From Verrucomicrobiia bacterium (GTDB lineage: Bacteria > Verrucomicrobiota > Verrucomicrobiia > Verrucomicrobiales > DEV007), in contig JAUICH010000008.1 of the NCBI GenBank assembly GCA_030427505.1, positions 1 through 64,000 on the forward strand: DNA of 64,000 nt. Direction: 5' to 3'. The translations under genes were made by a program, and so were the position numbers. Below are positions 33,770-43,601 of this stretch, piece by piece (within the stretch, counting starts at the first letter, position 1; each line of letters starts with the position of its first letter). The notes beneath the pieces are model-generated. The model was not told where the DNA came from. It did not search any database and saw only the letters and a program-made list of their open reading frames with translations.

Positions 33770-35406
33770 AGTATATTTTTGTCACGGGCGGTGTTGTAAG
33801 TTCTCTTGGAAAAGGACTGGCCGCCGCGTCTCTAGGCACCTTGCTGGAATACCGCGGGCTGCGGGTTATTCTCCAGAAATTCGATCCCTACTTGAACGTG
33901 GATCCGGGGACGATGAGTCCCTTTCAGCATGGTGAGGTTTACGTTCTGGATGATGGGGCCGAGACGGACCTGGACTTGGGGCACTACGAGCGCTTCACGG
34001 ACTGCGTGCTGTCCCGGTTGAACAACCTGACCAGCGGCCAGGTGTACGAAGCGGTCATCAAGAAGGAGCGGAAAGGGGACTACCTGGGAAAGACGGTACA
34101 GGTCATTCCTCACGTAACCGATGAAATCAAGGAGCGCATCCACGCGGTGGCCAAGGCTTCGGACGTGGACGTCATCATCACCGAGATTGGCGGCACCACG
34201 GGTGACATTGAGGGACTGCCCTTCCTGGAAGCGCTGAGGCAGTTCGCTCATGACGTGGGTCACAAAAACGTGGCCTTCATTCACGTCACGCTCATCCCTT
34301 TCATCAAGGCGGCGGGAGAGCTGAAGACCAAGCCGACGCAACAGAGCGTGGCCCGCCTGCGGGAGATCGGGATTCAGCCCCAGATCATCATCTGCCGGTC
34401 CGAACGTCCGGTGGAAGACGACATCCGGGAAAAGATCAGCATGTTCTGTAACGTGGAACGCGATGCGGTGATCGAGTTTCAGGACGTCAAAGACTCCATC
34501 TACGAAGCGCCGCTGAAACTTTACGAGCAGCGCCTGGACCAGATTGTTTGCGAACGCCTGAGCCTGACCACGCCGGAACCTGACCTGACGGAATGGAAGG
34601 CCTTCGTGAACCGGGTTATCTATCCCAGCCAGTCCGTCCGCATTGCGGTGGTGGGCAAGTACATCGAACTTCAGGATGCCTACAAGAGCATCTACGAGTC
34701 CCTCACCCATGCCGGCGCCGCGAATGACTGCCGGGTCTTGTTGCAAAAGATCGACGCGGAATTCATTGAAGAAAACGGCCCTGACTCATCGCTCAGCGGC
34801 ATAGACGGGGTTCTTATCCCCGGCGGGTTCGGAGACCGCGGCACGGAGGGCAAGATTGCCGCCGCCCAGTATGCCCGGGAACATGGAGTTCCCTACCTGG
34901 GGCTTTGCCTGGGAATGCAGATCGCGACCATCGAATTTGCCCGCAATGTTTGTGGGCTGGAACGCGCCAACAGCACGGAGTTCAGCAAAGGAACGCCACA
35001 TCCTGTTATTTGCCTTCTGGAAGAGCAGAAGGGCGTCAAGGATATGGGCGCCACCATGCGGCTGGGCACGTGGGAGACTCACCTGAAGCCTGGCAGCAAA
35101 GCCGCCGAACTATACGGCCAAACGCAAATCAGCGAACGCCACCGGCATCGCTATGAGTTTAACCAAAACTACCGGCAGCAGATGGAGGAAGCCGGGCTTC
35201 TCATTTCAGGTAATTCTCCGGATGGGAATCTGGCGGAAATTATTGAAGTGCCGAACCATCCTTTCTTCGTGGCGGTGCAGTTTCACCCGGAATTTCATTC
35301 CAAGCCGATGAGCCCTCATCCGCTCTTTTCCGGATTCGTGGCGGCGGCGCTGCAATACCGTCACACGCATCAGCCGCATCCGCAGCCCCAGCCGGAACCG
35401 GTCTGA
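33766..35406 (+). CDS. pyrG: CTP synthase (glutamine-hydrolysing)
   Basis: The 546-residue enzyme aminates UTP to CTP. The N-terminal synthetase domain starts [13 protein letters not shown] and has the motif [20 protein letters not shown]; the C-terminal glutamine amidotransferase (from about 290) has PGGFGDRG, the nucleophile loop GLCLGMQ and the [10 protein letters not shown] histidine/glutamate pair. A short proline/glutamine/histidine-rich tail ends the protein. It overlaps kdsB by four bases (ATGA). Confidence 0.98.
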   Translation: MKYIFVTGGVVSSLGKGLAAASLGTLLEYRGLRVILQKFDPYLNVDPGTMSPFQHGEVYVLDDGAETDLDLGHYERFTDCVLSRLNNLTSGQVYEAVIKKERKGDYLGKTVQVIPHVTDEIKERIHAVAKASDVDVIITEIGGTTGDIEGLPFLEALRQFAHDVGHKNVAFIHVTLIPFIKAAGELKTKPTQQSVARLREIGIQPQIIICRSERPVEDDIREKISMFCNVERDAVIEFQDVKDSIYEAPLKLYEQRLDQIVCERLSLTTPEPDLTEWKAFVNRVIYPSQSVRIAVVGKYIELQDAYKSIYESLTHAGAANDCRVLLQKIDAEFIEENGPDSSLSGIDGVLIPGGFGDRGTEGKIAAAQYAREHGVPYLGLCLGMQIATIEFARNVCGLERANSTEFSKGTPHPVICLLEEQKGVKDMGATMRLGTWETHLKPGSKAAELYGQTQISERHRHRYEFNQNYRQQMEEAGLLISGNSPDGNLAEIIEVPNHPFFVAVQFHPEFHSKPMSPHPLFSGFVAAALQYRHTHQPHPQPQPEPV

Positions 35407-35453
35407 AATCAGGATCGGGAGACTTGGAACGCAGGGTGTTGCTGTCCAGAAAC

Positions 35454-35490
35454 GAAAAAGGGCCGTCCGAAGTGACCTCCGGACAGCCCT
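35454..35490 (-). terminator. Rho-independent terminator of the prepilin gene
   Basis: AGGGC-GTCCG type arms at 35459-35469 and 35480-35490 pair with one mismatch around a ten-base loop. On the minus strand the stem is followed by CTTTTTC. It lies between the convergent pyrG and prepilin genes and serves mainly the minus-strand gene; on the plus strand no T-run follows. Confidence 0.75.
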
Positions 35491-35533
35491 GATTGATTGA
35501 GAAAGGTATTTCGAAAGCGACTTTCGCCGCCGT

Positions 35534-36094
35534 CTACCACGTTTTCACGTCGTCGTCAGTGTAGTCGTCTTTGTCCGGGCCTTTGCTCCAGATGATGATG
35601 GATTGCGGAATGTCGGTGCCGCCGCCGGAGGGGTCCGCGACGCGGCTGTTGTAGTCGGTGTCCATGACGACGCCGAAGAATTCGCCCCACGGATCGACCA
35701 GATAGCCAGAGCCGCTGCCCGTGGACACCACCCCGCCGACTTTGGACTTGGTGGCGTTCTTACCCGTGTAGAATGGGATCTTACGCGGGTTGAGCTTTTC
35801 GTCGGCTCCCATCAAAATGCTCATGAGACTTTCGTCTGTATCGAGGATGGATTCGGAGCCTGACTTTCCACCGGCGGCCACGGGGTACCGGCGGTATTCG
35901 GTTTGGTAGGCGGCAATGGCGTTTTTCAACTGCAGGCAGTCATTCATGGCCTGAGTTTTCTTGGCTCTTTCCAGGACGCCCTTGCTTACGGGGAAGACCA
36001 AGCCGGCCAGGATTCCGATGATTACGATGACTACCAGAAGCTCCATGAGCGTGAAGCCACGGGGCCGGGAGGCCCGGGAGGGGAATTCTTTCAT
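35534..36094 (-). CDS. Type II secretion/type IV pilin-like prepilin (GspG-like)
   Basis: ATG at 36094 (MKEFPSRASRPRG) gives 186 residues. The class III signal is clear: RGFTLMELLVVIVIIGILAG, with cleavage after glycine and glutamate at position 5 of the mature protein. The globular part (KGVLERAKKTQAMNDCLQLKNAI, then KLNPRKIPFY) resembles GspG major pseudopilins and the many orphan verrucomicrobial prepilins. No gsp or pil assembly genes are nearby. A terminator follows. It is divergent from the RNase R gene, about 200 bases apart. Confidence 0.88.
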   Translation of the reverse strand: MKEFPSRASRPRGFTLMELLVVIVIIGILAGLVFPVSKGVLERAKKTQAMNDCLQLKNAIAAYQTEYRRYPVAAGGKSGSESILDTDESLMSILMGADEKLNPRKIPFYTGKNATKSKVGGVVSTGSGSGYLVDPWGEFFGVVMDTDYNSRVADPSGGGTDIPQSIIIWSKGPDKDDYTDDDVKTW

Positions 36095-36292
36095 AGCTTT
36101 CAAAAAGTGAGGGTTTACGATGGGGAGGGCTTGCGCCTGATTTTCCTTCAGATTACGGGATAAGCGGGGTCGATGCAATGACATTGTAACCACAAGACCC
36201 CATTCAGGATTGGTTCCCGCTTTTTACCCTGTCTTTCGACCGGTGTCGATGATTCTTGCGTTTCCAGACCAACATTCCACCATTTCCCGCTC

Positions 36293-38551
36293 ATGAAGGG
36301 CGGGCTGAAAGATCGTGTCCTGGAGGCGCTCCAAGGGGCGGGAGGACGGCCTTTGAACAAGTCCGAACTGGCGCGCGTGCTGGAAGTCTCACCCAAGGAA
36401 CGGGGACAGCTGCGGAGCGCCATTGCTCAACTGGAGAGAGAAGGGCGGATCGAACTCGGGCGGAAGGGCCGCTACGGTCCGGCGGGCAAAGCGGCCCAGG
36501 GAACGGATGGCAATTACATCGAGGGCACGATCCATTTCCCTTCGAACTTCCGGAAGCATGGCTTCTTCACCCCGGTAGACCCGGAACAACTTCCGAAGGC
36601 GGCGCGGCGTGACGAGGAAGAGGGCCGCGAACGGCTTTTTGTGCCCGCCATGCGGACGATGACGGCCATGCATGGGGATCGTGTGGCGGTTCGGTTGCAG
36701 AAGTCGAGCCCTCCGAAGTGGCACCGCCACGTGAAGCGGAAGCGGGAGCAGATGAAGCGCTTTGGCGAAGAACGCTACGAAGCGCATGTGGTAAAAATCC
36801 TGGAGCGGCGGAACGCGAACCTGGTGGGCACCTATCACCAGCGGGGCCGGTTCCGCTATATGAAGCCGGACAACCCGAATCTACCGCCGACGGTGGACCT
36901 GACCCATGTGCTGCCCGGCGCGACGGATGGAGACAAGGTAGTGGCCGAACTGGAAGCGTGGGACTCCGTGCACGTCCATCCGCGCGCGCGGATGACGGAG
37001 GTGCTGGGCGCGCCGGACGCGCCAGGCGTGGATGTCTTGACGGTCATCCACCGCTACGGCTTGCCCACGGAATTTCCGGATGCCGTGCTCCGGGAGGCGC
37101 AAGAGATTCCAGACCTCGTGGATGGAGAGGACCTGAGCTACCGGGAAGACTGGCGGGACCGGGACGTGTTCACGATCGACCCGGCGGACGCGCGGGACTT
37201 TGACGACGCCATTTGCGTGACGCCGTTGGAAAACGGCGGGTGGGAACTGGCGGTGCACATTGCCGACGTGTCTCACTACGTGAAGCCAGACAGCGCCCTG
37301 GACCGGGAGGCGCGCAAACGGGGCAACAGTGTTTACCTGCCGGACCGGGTCTTGCCCATGTTGCCCGAGAAGCTGAGCAACGGTATCTGTTCCCTGAAAC
37401 CGGCGGTGGACCGGTTGACGCACGCGGTGGTGATGAGTTTTGACGGGAAAGGAGCGCCGGGTGGAGCGCGCTTTGTTTCGGCGGTCATCCACAGCAAGCG
37501 GCGTTTCTCCTACGAGGAAGCCTATAAGTTCATGAAGGTGCCGCCAGGGAAGGTGGATGAACTGCCGGAGGAAGACCGGTCCATCACCCGGCATCTGCAC
37601 CGGGCCTGGGAGTTGGGCTCGGTGCTGCGGAAACGGCGTTTTGCTCATGGCTCGCTGGACCTGGACTTTGCGGAGGTGCGGGTGGTCCTGGACGAAAACG
37701 GACGGCCCACGGGCATCGAGCACGTGGAGTATGACGAGTCCCACCAGTTGATCGAGGAATTCATGCTGGCGGCGAACGAAGCGGTGGCGCGGCATACCAA
37801 GAATCATCAGCAACCCAGTGTCTACCGGGTGCATGATGACGCGGACCCGGACAAGCTGATGGAATTCGCCGACCAAGCCCGCGGCTACGGTTACCAGGTG
37901 GGCGACCTGACGAACCGGAAGGAGTTGCAGAAGCTGCTCCAGGCCATCAAGGGGAAGACGGAGGAACACGCCTTGAAACTGGGGCTGCTGAAAAGCCTGA
38001 AGCGCGCCGCCTATTCGCCGGACCCGATGGGTCACTACGGCTTGGCGAAAGTGAACTACACCCACTTTACCAGCCCCATCCGCCGCTACGCGGACCTGCT
38101 GGTGCACCGCGTGCTGCGGCGCTCGAACCCGGCGGAGCGGCACCCGGCGAAAGACGTGGCCACGCCCAGCCAGGCGCGGCTGAGCGAGATCGCGGATCAC
38201 ATCTCCAGGACCGAGCGGGTCGCCGCCGACGCGGAGATGGAGGCGAAGGACATGAAGATCATGGAATATCTCATGGGCCTCTGCCGGGAAAAAGCGGACC
38301 GGACCTTTGATGCCGTGATCGTGGACGTCCGGCCCATCGGCGCTTTCGCCGAATTAACCGGCCTGCTCATCAAGGGGCTGATCAAGAAGGATTCTCTGCC
38401 CTGCGATCATGCGTATTTCAATGGCGCGACGCAAACGCTGATCGGCCAGCGGCCGGACCTGAAGCTCTATGCCGGGCAGAAGGTAAAGGTGGGCATCGCC
38501 CGGGTGGATCTGGAGCGGAGGCTGATTGACTTTGAGTTGGTGGAGAGGTGA
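36293..38551 (+). CDS. rnr: Ribonuclease R
   Basis: This 752-residue 3'-to-5' exoribonuclease degrades structured RNA. Domains in order: N-terminal winged helix (about 10-65, NKSELARVLEVSPKERGQL), cold-shock OB domains, the RNB catalytic domain with TIDPADARDFDDAI (about 295-308; the metal-binding aspartates), HYGLAKVNYTHFTSPIRRYADL late in RNB, and a C-terminal S1-like OB fold ending LERRLIDFEL. Length is typical. It lacks a long basic C-terminal tail. Stop lies 82 bases before a small membrane protein gene. Confidence 0.95.
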   Translation: MKGGLKDRVLEALQGAGGRPLNKSELARVLEVSPKERGQLRSAIAQLEREGRIELGRKGRYGPAGKAAQGTDGNYIEGTIHFPSNFRKHGFFTPVDPEQLPKAARRDEEEGRERLFVPAMRTMTAMHGDRVAVRLQKSSPPKWHRHVKRKREQMKRFGEERYEAHVVKILERRNANLVGTYHQRGRFRYMKPDNPNLPPTVDLTHVLPGATDGDKVVAELEAWDSVHVHPRARMTEVLGAPDAPGVDVLTVIHRYGLPTEFPDAVLREAQEIPDLVDGEDLSYREDWRDRDVFTIDPADARDFDDAICVTPLENGGWELAVHIADVSHYVKPDSALDREARKRGNSVYLPDRVLPMLPEKLSNGICSLKPAVDRLTHAVVMSFDGKGAPGGARFVSAVIHSKRRFSYEEAYKFMKVPPGKVDELPEEDRSITRHLHRAWELGSVLRKRRFAHGSLDLDFAEVRVVLDENGRPTGIEHVEYDESHQLIEEFMLAANEAVARHTKNHQQPSVYRVHDDADPDKLMEFADQARGYGYQVGDLTNRKELQKLLQAIKGKTEEHALKLGLLKSLKRAAYSPDPMGHYGLAKVNYTHFTSPIRRYADLLVHRVLRRSNPAERHPAKDVATPSQARLSEIADHISRTERVAADAEMEAKDMKIMEYLMGLCREKADRTFDAVIVDVRPIGAFAELTGLLIKGLIKKDSLPCDHAYFNGATQTLIGQRPDLKLYAGQKVKVGIARVDLERRLIDFELVER

Positions 38552-38633
38552 GCGCCGCCGGTTTCCCGTGATGAGAAAAGCCGCCGGGATCTGTAATGGC
38601 CGAACCGGTGGAGAATCTGTCATTGCTATAGGC

Positions 38634-39095
38634 ATGACAGAAGAACCAGGGCCTGCGCGGCCCAGAAATTTCCGGAGTTCCTTGCTTTGCAGTTTTGGCG
38701 TTTGTTCGCTGTTGAGCTTTCTCGGGGTTCTGGTTTCGGTGAACGCCGAGGGACGAATCTTTCCGGAATGGAGCAACCTCGTTTTTCTGATTGTGGGCGG
38801 AATGGGAGCGCTGGTCTTTTCCGCGCTGCTGACCTTTCTGGGAGCCGGGTTTGGGTTGGTACTGGGAAATGGAGGGAGCCGTTTGGTTTGGATTTCCTTT
38901 TTAGCAGCGTGTCTGGTTCCGGTGGTAGTTGCGGGAGGCTGGTGGTTTTCGATGCGTGGCGAGTGGGGCATAGGGGAACTTGAAGTGGACTTGGTACGAA
39001 GGTGTTTGGCCTTGGCGCTGGGTACGCTGGTCGCTGCTGGAGTAGTATTATTGATTTTGGCAGGAATCGGATGGTGGGGTGAAGATAGGGATTGA
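38634..39095 (+). CDS. Small multi-helix membrane protein, unknown
   Basis: ATG 38634 (MTEEPGPARP) gives 153 residues with about four hydrophobic segments (roughly 20-38, 50-80, 84-108 and 128-148). No family recognised. The base composition is a little lower in G+C than its neighbours. It lies between rnr and the DUF4241 gene, and may belong with the latter as an accessory unit. Confidence 0.55.
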   Translation: MTEEPGPARPRNFRSSLLCSFGVCSLLSFLGVLVSVNAEGRIFPEWSNLVFLIVGGMGALVFSALLTFLGAGFGLVLGNGGSRLVWISFLAACLVPVVVAGGWWFSMRGEWGIGELEVDLVRRCLALALGTLVAAGVVLLILAGIGWWGEDRD

Positions 39096-39134
39096 TCGCG
39101 TCCTGCCCAACGATCTAGGCTTCGCTCTTTCCAC

Positions 39135-40514
39135 ATGACCGATTGCGAAACACCTGAGCTCCGGGTTATGGCATTTGTTCAAGACTGGCATGACCAGTGG
39201 TCTGACCTTGCCGGGAAATTCGGAGCCTTCGATCACGACGCGGCTCTTTCCGTCTTCACCCTGTGGGAACAAAAGGTGAAGGAACTTTCGGAGCGTCATT
39301 TTCTGAAAGGGCAAACAGATCAGGAAAGCGAAGGGACTTTCTGCTTTTCCTCACCCGACCATGACACTGGCCAGGAGGAGGTGAAGCGGACTCAAATAGA
39401 TAAAGACACCGCTACCATCGAAACCGAGTGCCATTCAGGCCTTTCCACCTTTTTTGAGTATGCGCTCCAGCGACAGGACCGGGACTGGCGCATCGTCAAG
39501 ATCCAGCGACTTTTTCACGATGAAGATGAGGAGATTCTCTCGTCAGAAGACCGGTCACGCATCCTGGCAGCGGTACAGGACCTGACGCCCCATCCACCGC
39601 TACCGGACAGCAACGAGCCAAACTGCGACCGGTTGTTTGAGATGGGGAGACAGGTTCGGATTTTCGACGAACCTGCCAGGATCGAAGTGACCGATCTAGG
39701 GAGGATCCAACTGGCTAGCGGCGTGATTGGGGCCTACGATCTTGGATGGCCCCCGGAAAGGTTCCGGCCACTTCGCCAGAGGGTCCCGTCAGGCGACTTT
39801 CCCGTGGAAATAGCCAAGGCTGGAGGGTTTGTTATTGCGGCGAGAATCCGGTTTGATTCCACCCGGGAAGCTGGCCAATGGATTCCCGCGTTTCCACTCG
39901 AACAAGACAGCCACGATGTGGGAGTGGACTACGGCAATGTCTCTTTCTTTGACGCGGGCAACTTCATGAGTCTCCGTCAGCGCGAACTGGAGAGGATCTA
40001 CCACGAAACGGTCGAAGCTTCCGCGAACAATCAAGGCAGTGGGGCACACTGGGTGCGGCTTGTGTCCAAACCACCGGCGTGTCCAGACTGTGTGATGGTG
40101 GACAGCGGAATGGGCGACGGTTCGTATCCCTGCTACTGGGGAATGGCTGAAGACGGAGAGGTCGTATCCTTGGTCGCCGATTTTCTGATGGTGGCGGAGT
40201 TCCTAAGCGAGACGATCACTGTTCCATGGTCGTCATCGGACCTGGGCAAAAAGGTTGTCCATCCGAAGCTTCGCAAGAGTCAGATTCAATTGTCTTTGAA
40301 GTACGATCCCGATGGGGAAAGTGGGTTCGAGGTGATCGGGGAACATTTTGAGCGGGCCCGTCTTCTGAACCGCGAAGGGTTGGTAGTTTGCGATTCCGAG
40401 AGTGGTGGGCAGAGGTGTTCCACGGACGGAAATTTTCATTATACCACGGCGAACTTGAGAGAAATCCGTGATGCGACTTTGGAGATTCGCATTTACCTCG
40501 GATACCGGAATTGA
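39135..40514 (+). CDS. NTF2-like plus DUF4241 protein, possible immunity-type protein
   Basis: The 459-residue cytoplasmic protein appears to have three parts: an NTF2/SnoaL-like N-terminus (about 1-125, with FVQDWHDQWSDL and the closing RDWRIVKIQRLF), a DUF4241 domain (about 180-370; LGRIQLASGVIGAYDLG, PVEIAKAGG, and DGSYPCYWGMAEDGEVVSLVADF), and an extra 90-residue beta-rich C-terminus. Both first domains are common in immunity-type and polymorphic-toxin-associated proteins, but no toxin gene is next to it. Composition and content mark it as accessory compared with rnr and ppdK on either side. Confidence 0.6.
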   Translation: MTDCETPELRVMAFVQDWHDQWSDLAGKFGAFDHDAALSVFTLWEQKVKELSERHFLKGQTDQESEGTFCFSSPDHDTGQEEVKRTQIDKDTATIETECHSGLSTFFEYALQRQDRDWRIVKIQRLFHDEDEEILSSEDRSRILAAVQDLTPHPPLPDSNEPNCDRLFEMGRQVRIFDEPARIEVTDLGRIQLASGVIGAYDLGWPPERFRPLRQRVPSGDFPVEIAKAGGFVIAARIRFDSTREAGQWIPAFPLEQDSHDVGVDYGNVSFFDAGNFMSLRQRELERIYHETVEASANNQGSGAHWVRLVSKPPACPDCVMVDSGMGDGSYPCYWGMAEDGEVVSLVADFLMVAEFLSETITVPWSSSDLGKKVVHPKLRKSQIQLSLKYDPDGESGFEVIGEHFERARLLNREGLVVCDSESGGQRCSTDGNFHYTTANLREIRDATLEIRIYLGYRN

Positions 40515-40554
40515 GGCTGGTAAGACTCCACACAGAGCCTCCGGGTAGCATTGA

Positions 40555-40582
40555 TTGACAGGTGGAGACGGTCTGGTATCGT
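40555..40582 (+). promoter_or_regulatory. Promoter of ppdK
   Basis: A perfect TTGACA (40555-40560), a 16-base spacer and TATCGT (40577-40582) preceded by TGG, an extended -10. Transcription would begin near 40589, leaving a leader of about 115 bases before the ATG at 40704. A second, weaker TTGACG follows at 40595. Confidence 0.55.
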
Positions 40583-40703
40583 TGGCCTCCTTTCTTGACG
40601 GGGAGCCTTTTTAGGGGTGTATCCGTCAACTCGTCTCTTAGCGCTCCTTCTACTCAATCGAGACCGCGCGACGGGGACCCTCTACAACCAAGGATTCACA
40701 CAT

Positions 40704-43481
40704 ATGGCAGCGAAGAAGAAAACCACTTCCCGGAAGGCCGCGTCTAAGAAGACGGCGGCGGCTTCCTCTACGAAATACGTTTACAGCTTTGGCGGCGCCT
40801 CCGCGGATGGAGACGGCAAGCAAAAGCCGCTGCTGGGCGGCAAGGGCGCGAACCTCGCGGAAATGTCCCGGATCGGTCTGCCGGTGCCGGCGGGCTTCAC
40901 CATCAGCACGGAAGTCTGCACGTATTTCTACGCCAATGGCCGGAAGTACCCCACCGTTCTGGAAGCGCAGGTGGATGAGGCGATGGCGAAAGTGGAAGAC
41001 ATCATGGGCAAGAAGTTTGGCGATCTGGAAAACCCGCTGCTGGTTTCCGTTCGCTCCGGCGCCCGCGAGTCCATGCCCGGGATGATGGACACGATTCTGA
41101 ACCTGGGAATCAATGACGAAGTCGTGGTGGCCCTGGCTGAAAAAACGGGCAACCCGCGTTTCGCCTGGGACTCCTATCGCCGCTTCCTTCACATGTATGG
41201 TGACGTGGTGATGGGCGTGCACGCCGGCGACGACGAACACCATGACCCCTTCGAAGTCATCCTGGACATGGCGAAGGACAAGGCTGGGGTGGAACTGGAC
41301 AACCAGCTTTCCGAAGAAGACCTGCAGTGGGTGGTAGAGAAGTTTAAGGACTTGATCCGCGAACGTTCCGGCCAGGATTTCCCGCAGGATCCCAAGACCC
41401 AGCTTTGGGGCGCCGTGGGCGCGGTGTTCAACTCCTGGGAAAACGACCGCGCGAAGGTCTATCGCCGGAAGTACGGCATCCCGGCCGAATGGGGCACGGC
41501 GGTGAACGTGCAGGCCATGGTGTTTGGTAACACGGGCAAGGAGTCCGGCACGGGCGTGGCATTTACCCGCGACCCCGCCACGGGCCAAAACGTTTTCTAC
41601 GGTGAGTACCTGGTGGACGCGCAGGGGGAAGACGTGGTGGCTGGCGTGCGCACGCCGAAACCAGTGGCGGAAATGGCCAAAGATCTGCCGAAGTCCTTCA
41701 AGGAACTGGAGAAAGTGCGCCACACGCTGGAGAAGCACTTCAAGGACGTGCAGGACTTCGAGTTCACGATCGAGCAAGGCACGCTGTACATGCTGCAGAC
41801 CCGGAACGGTAAGCGGACTGGTCTGGCGGCGGTGCACATCGCCATCGACATGGTGAACGAAAAGCTCATCAAGAAAGAAGACGCCATCCGCCGCATTCCG
41901 GCGGAAGACTTGGCGCACCTGCTGGCGCCGATCTTCGACACGAAGGCGGAGAAGAAAGCGACCTCCATGGGTGGCGGTCTGCCGGCGGGGCCGGGCGCGG
42001 CCTGCGGCCGGGTCTACTTCCACGCCAAGGACGCCGTGGCCGCCGCGGACAAGGGCGACAAGGTGGTCCTGGTCCGTGTCGAAACCTCTCCGGAAGACCT
42101 TCGCGGAATGATCGCGGCGGAAGGCATCCTGACCTCCCGCGGTGGGGTGAGTTCTCACGCGGCCCTCGTGGCACGGCAGATGGGTAAGATCTGCGTGTGC
42201 GGCGCCTCCGGTATCGACATTGACTACAAGAAGAAGAGGGTCACCGCGAACGGCGTGAGCGTGAAGGAAGGGGAGTACATCTCCATCAACGGCACGACCG
42301 GGAACGTTTACGCGGGTGAGATCGAGACCGCGCCCTCGGAAGTCATTCAAGCGCTCATCGGTGGCGATAAGAAAGCCATGAAGAGCGAGACCTACCACAA
42401 GTACACGCAGCTGGTGGGCTGGGCGGATGGCATCCGCAAGCTGGGCGTGCGGACGAACTCCGACTCTCCCGAGCAGGTGCGCAACGCGGTGGCGTTCGGC
42501 GCGGAAGGCATTGGCCTGTGCCGCACGGAGCACATGTTCTTCGAAGGCGACCGGATCGACGCGGTGCGGGAGATGATCCTGGCCGACAACGAAACGGACC
42601 GCCGCACGGCGCTGGACAAGCTGCTGCCTTACCAGAAGGAAGACTTCAGTGGCATCTTCAAGGCGCTGGAAGGCCGTCCGGCCACCATCCGCTTGCTGGA
42701 CCCGCCGTTGCACGAGTTCCTGCCTCACACGAAGGATCAGCAGAAAGAGCTGGCCGACAAGCTGGGTATCAAGCCGAAGGCGATTGCCCGCCGGGTGGAA
42801 GAGCTCCACGAGTTCAACCCGATGCTGGGCCATCGTGGTTGCCGCTTGGGCGTGGTGTTCCCCGAGATCACTGAAATGCAGGCTCGCGCCATCCTGGAAG
42901 CCGCGGCGGAGGTGCAGGCCTCTGGCGTGGAAGTCCATCCGGAAATCATGGTGCCGCTGGTCGGTTTCGCGAAGGAACTGGAACTCCAGAAAGCCGTCAT
43001 TGACGGCGTGGCCGCCGAGGTCCGTGAAAAGTACGGCCTGAAGAAGAGCGAACTGAAGTACCTGGTCGGTACGATGATCGAAATTCCGCGCGCCGCCCTC
43101 ACGGCGGACGAAGTGGCGGAGCACGCGCAGTTCTTCAGCTTCGGCACGAACGACCTGACACAGACCTGCCTGGGCATGAGCCGTGACGACTCCTCCGGCT
43201 TCCTGCCGCACTATCAGGAAGAGGAAATCGTGCCGGCGAACCCCTTCGCCTCTCTGGATCAGACCGGCGTCGGTCAGCTTCTGGAAATCGGCGTGGCCAA
43301 GGGCCGTGAAACGAAGAAGACCCTGAAAGTGGGTATCTGCGGCGAGCACGGCGGCGACCCGAGTTCCGTGAAGTTCTGCCATCGCACGGGCCTGAACTAC
43401 GTGAGCTGCAGCCCGTTCCGGATTCCGATCGCCAAGCTGGCGGCGGCTCAGGCCGTGCTGGAAGACAAGGCGAAGAAGTAA
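40704..43481 (+). CDS. ppdK: Pyruvate, phosphate dikinase
   Basis: PPDK interconverts pyruvate and phosphoenolpyruvate using ATP and phosphate. ATG 40704 gives 925 residues. After a lysine/alanine-rich N-terminal extension (about 1-22) comes the ATP-grasp domain ([28 protein letters not shown]), the swivelling phosphohistidine domain with [18 protein letters not shown] (His485), and the PEP-binding barrel ([34 protein letters not shown]). The basic tail is unusual for the family. Strong promoter and terminator flank it, and codon use looks highly adapted, so it is probably strongly expressed. Confidence 0.97.
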   Translation: MAAKKKTTSRKAASKKTAAASSTKYVYSFGGASADGDGKQKPLLGGKGANLAEMSRIGLPVPAGFTISTEVCTYFYANGRKYPTVLEAQVDEAMAKVEDIMGKKFGDLENPLLVSVRSGARESMPGMMDTILNLGINDEVVVALAEKTGNPRFAWDSYRRFLHMYGDVVMGVHAGDDEHHDPFEVILDMAKDKAGVELDNQLSEEDLQWVVEKFKDLIRERSGQDFPQDPKTQLWGAVGAVFNSWENDRAKVYRRKYGIPAEWGTAVNVQAMVFGNTGKESGTGVAFTRDPATGQNVFYGEYLVDAQGEDVVAGVRTPKPVAEMAKDLPKSFKELEKVRHTLEKHFKDVQDFEFTIEQGTLYMLQTRNGKRTGLAAVHIAIDMVNEKLIKKEDAIRRIPAEDLAHLLAPIFDTKAEKKATSMGGGLPAGPGAACGRVYFHAKDAVAAADKGDKVVLVRVETSPEDLRGMIAAEGILTSRGGVSSHAALVARQMGKICVCGASGIDIDYKKKRVTANGVSVKEGEYISINGTTGNVYAGEIETAPSEVIQALIGGDKKAMKSETYHKYTQLVGWADGIRKLGVRTNSDSPEQVRNAVAFGAEGIGLCRTEHMFFEGDRIDAVREMILADNETDRRTALDKLLPYQKEDFSGIFKALEGRPATIRLLDPPLHEFLPHTKDQQKELADKLGIKPKAIARRVEELHEFNPMLGHRGCRLGVVFPEITEMQARAILEAAAEVQASGVEVHPEIMVPLVGFAKELELQKAVIDGVAAEVREKYGLKKSELKYLVGTMIEIPRAALTADEVAEHAQFFSFGTNDLTQTCLGMSRDDSSGFLPHYQEEEIVPANPFASLDQTGVGQLLEIGVAKGRETKKTLKVGICGEHGGDPSSVKFCHRTGLNYVSCSPFRIPIAKLAAAQAVLEDKAKK

Positions 43482-43528
43482 AGGAGCCTAGCGGTTCCGG
43501 CGCTTACGCCGAATCTGAAACCATTAAG

Positions 43529-43558
43529 AAAAAGGCGGCCTTCGGGCCGCCTTTTTTG
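43529..43558. terminator. Bidirectional rho-independent terminator
   Basis: AAAGGCGGCC (43531-43540), a TTCG loop and GGCCGCCTTT (43545-43554), followed by TTTT and preceded by AAAA. It ends ppdK on the plus strand and the AraC-family gene on the minus strand. Confidence 0.95.
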
Positions 43559-43601
43559 CTTGGAGAGAGAATGAGTCAGGGACGCTCGCGTCTTTACCTT
43601 C

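Noticed and set aside
40650-43382. A 910-codon open frame antisense to ppdK
   Set aside because: A shadow of a highly biased gene; the translation is rich in His, Arg and Val as typical for antisense frames.
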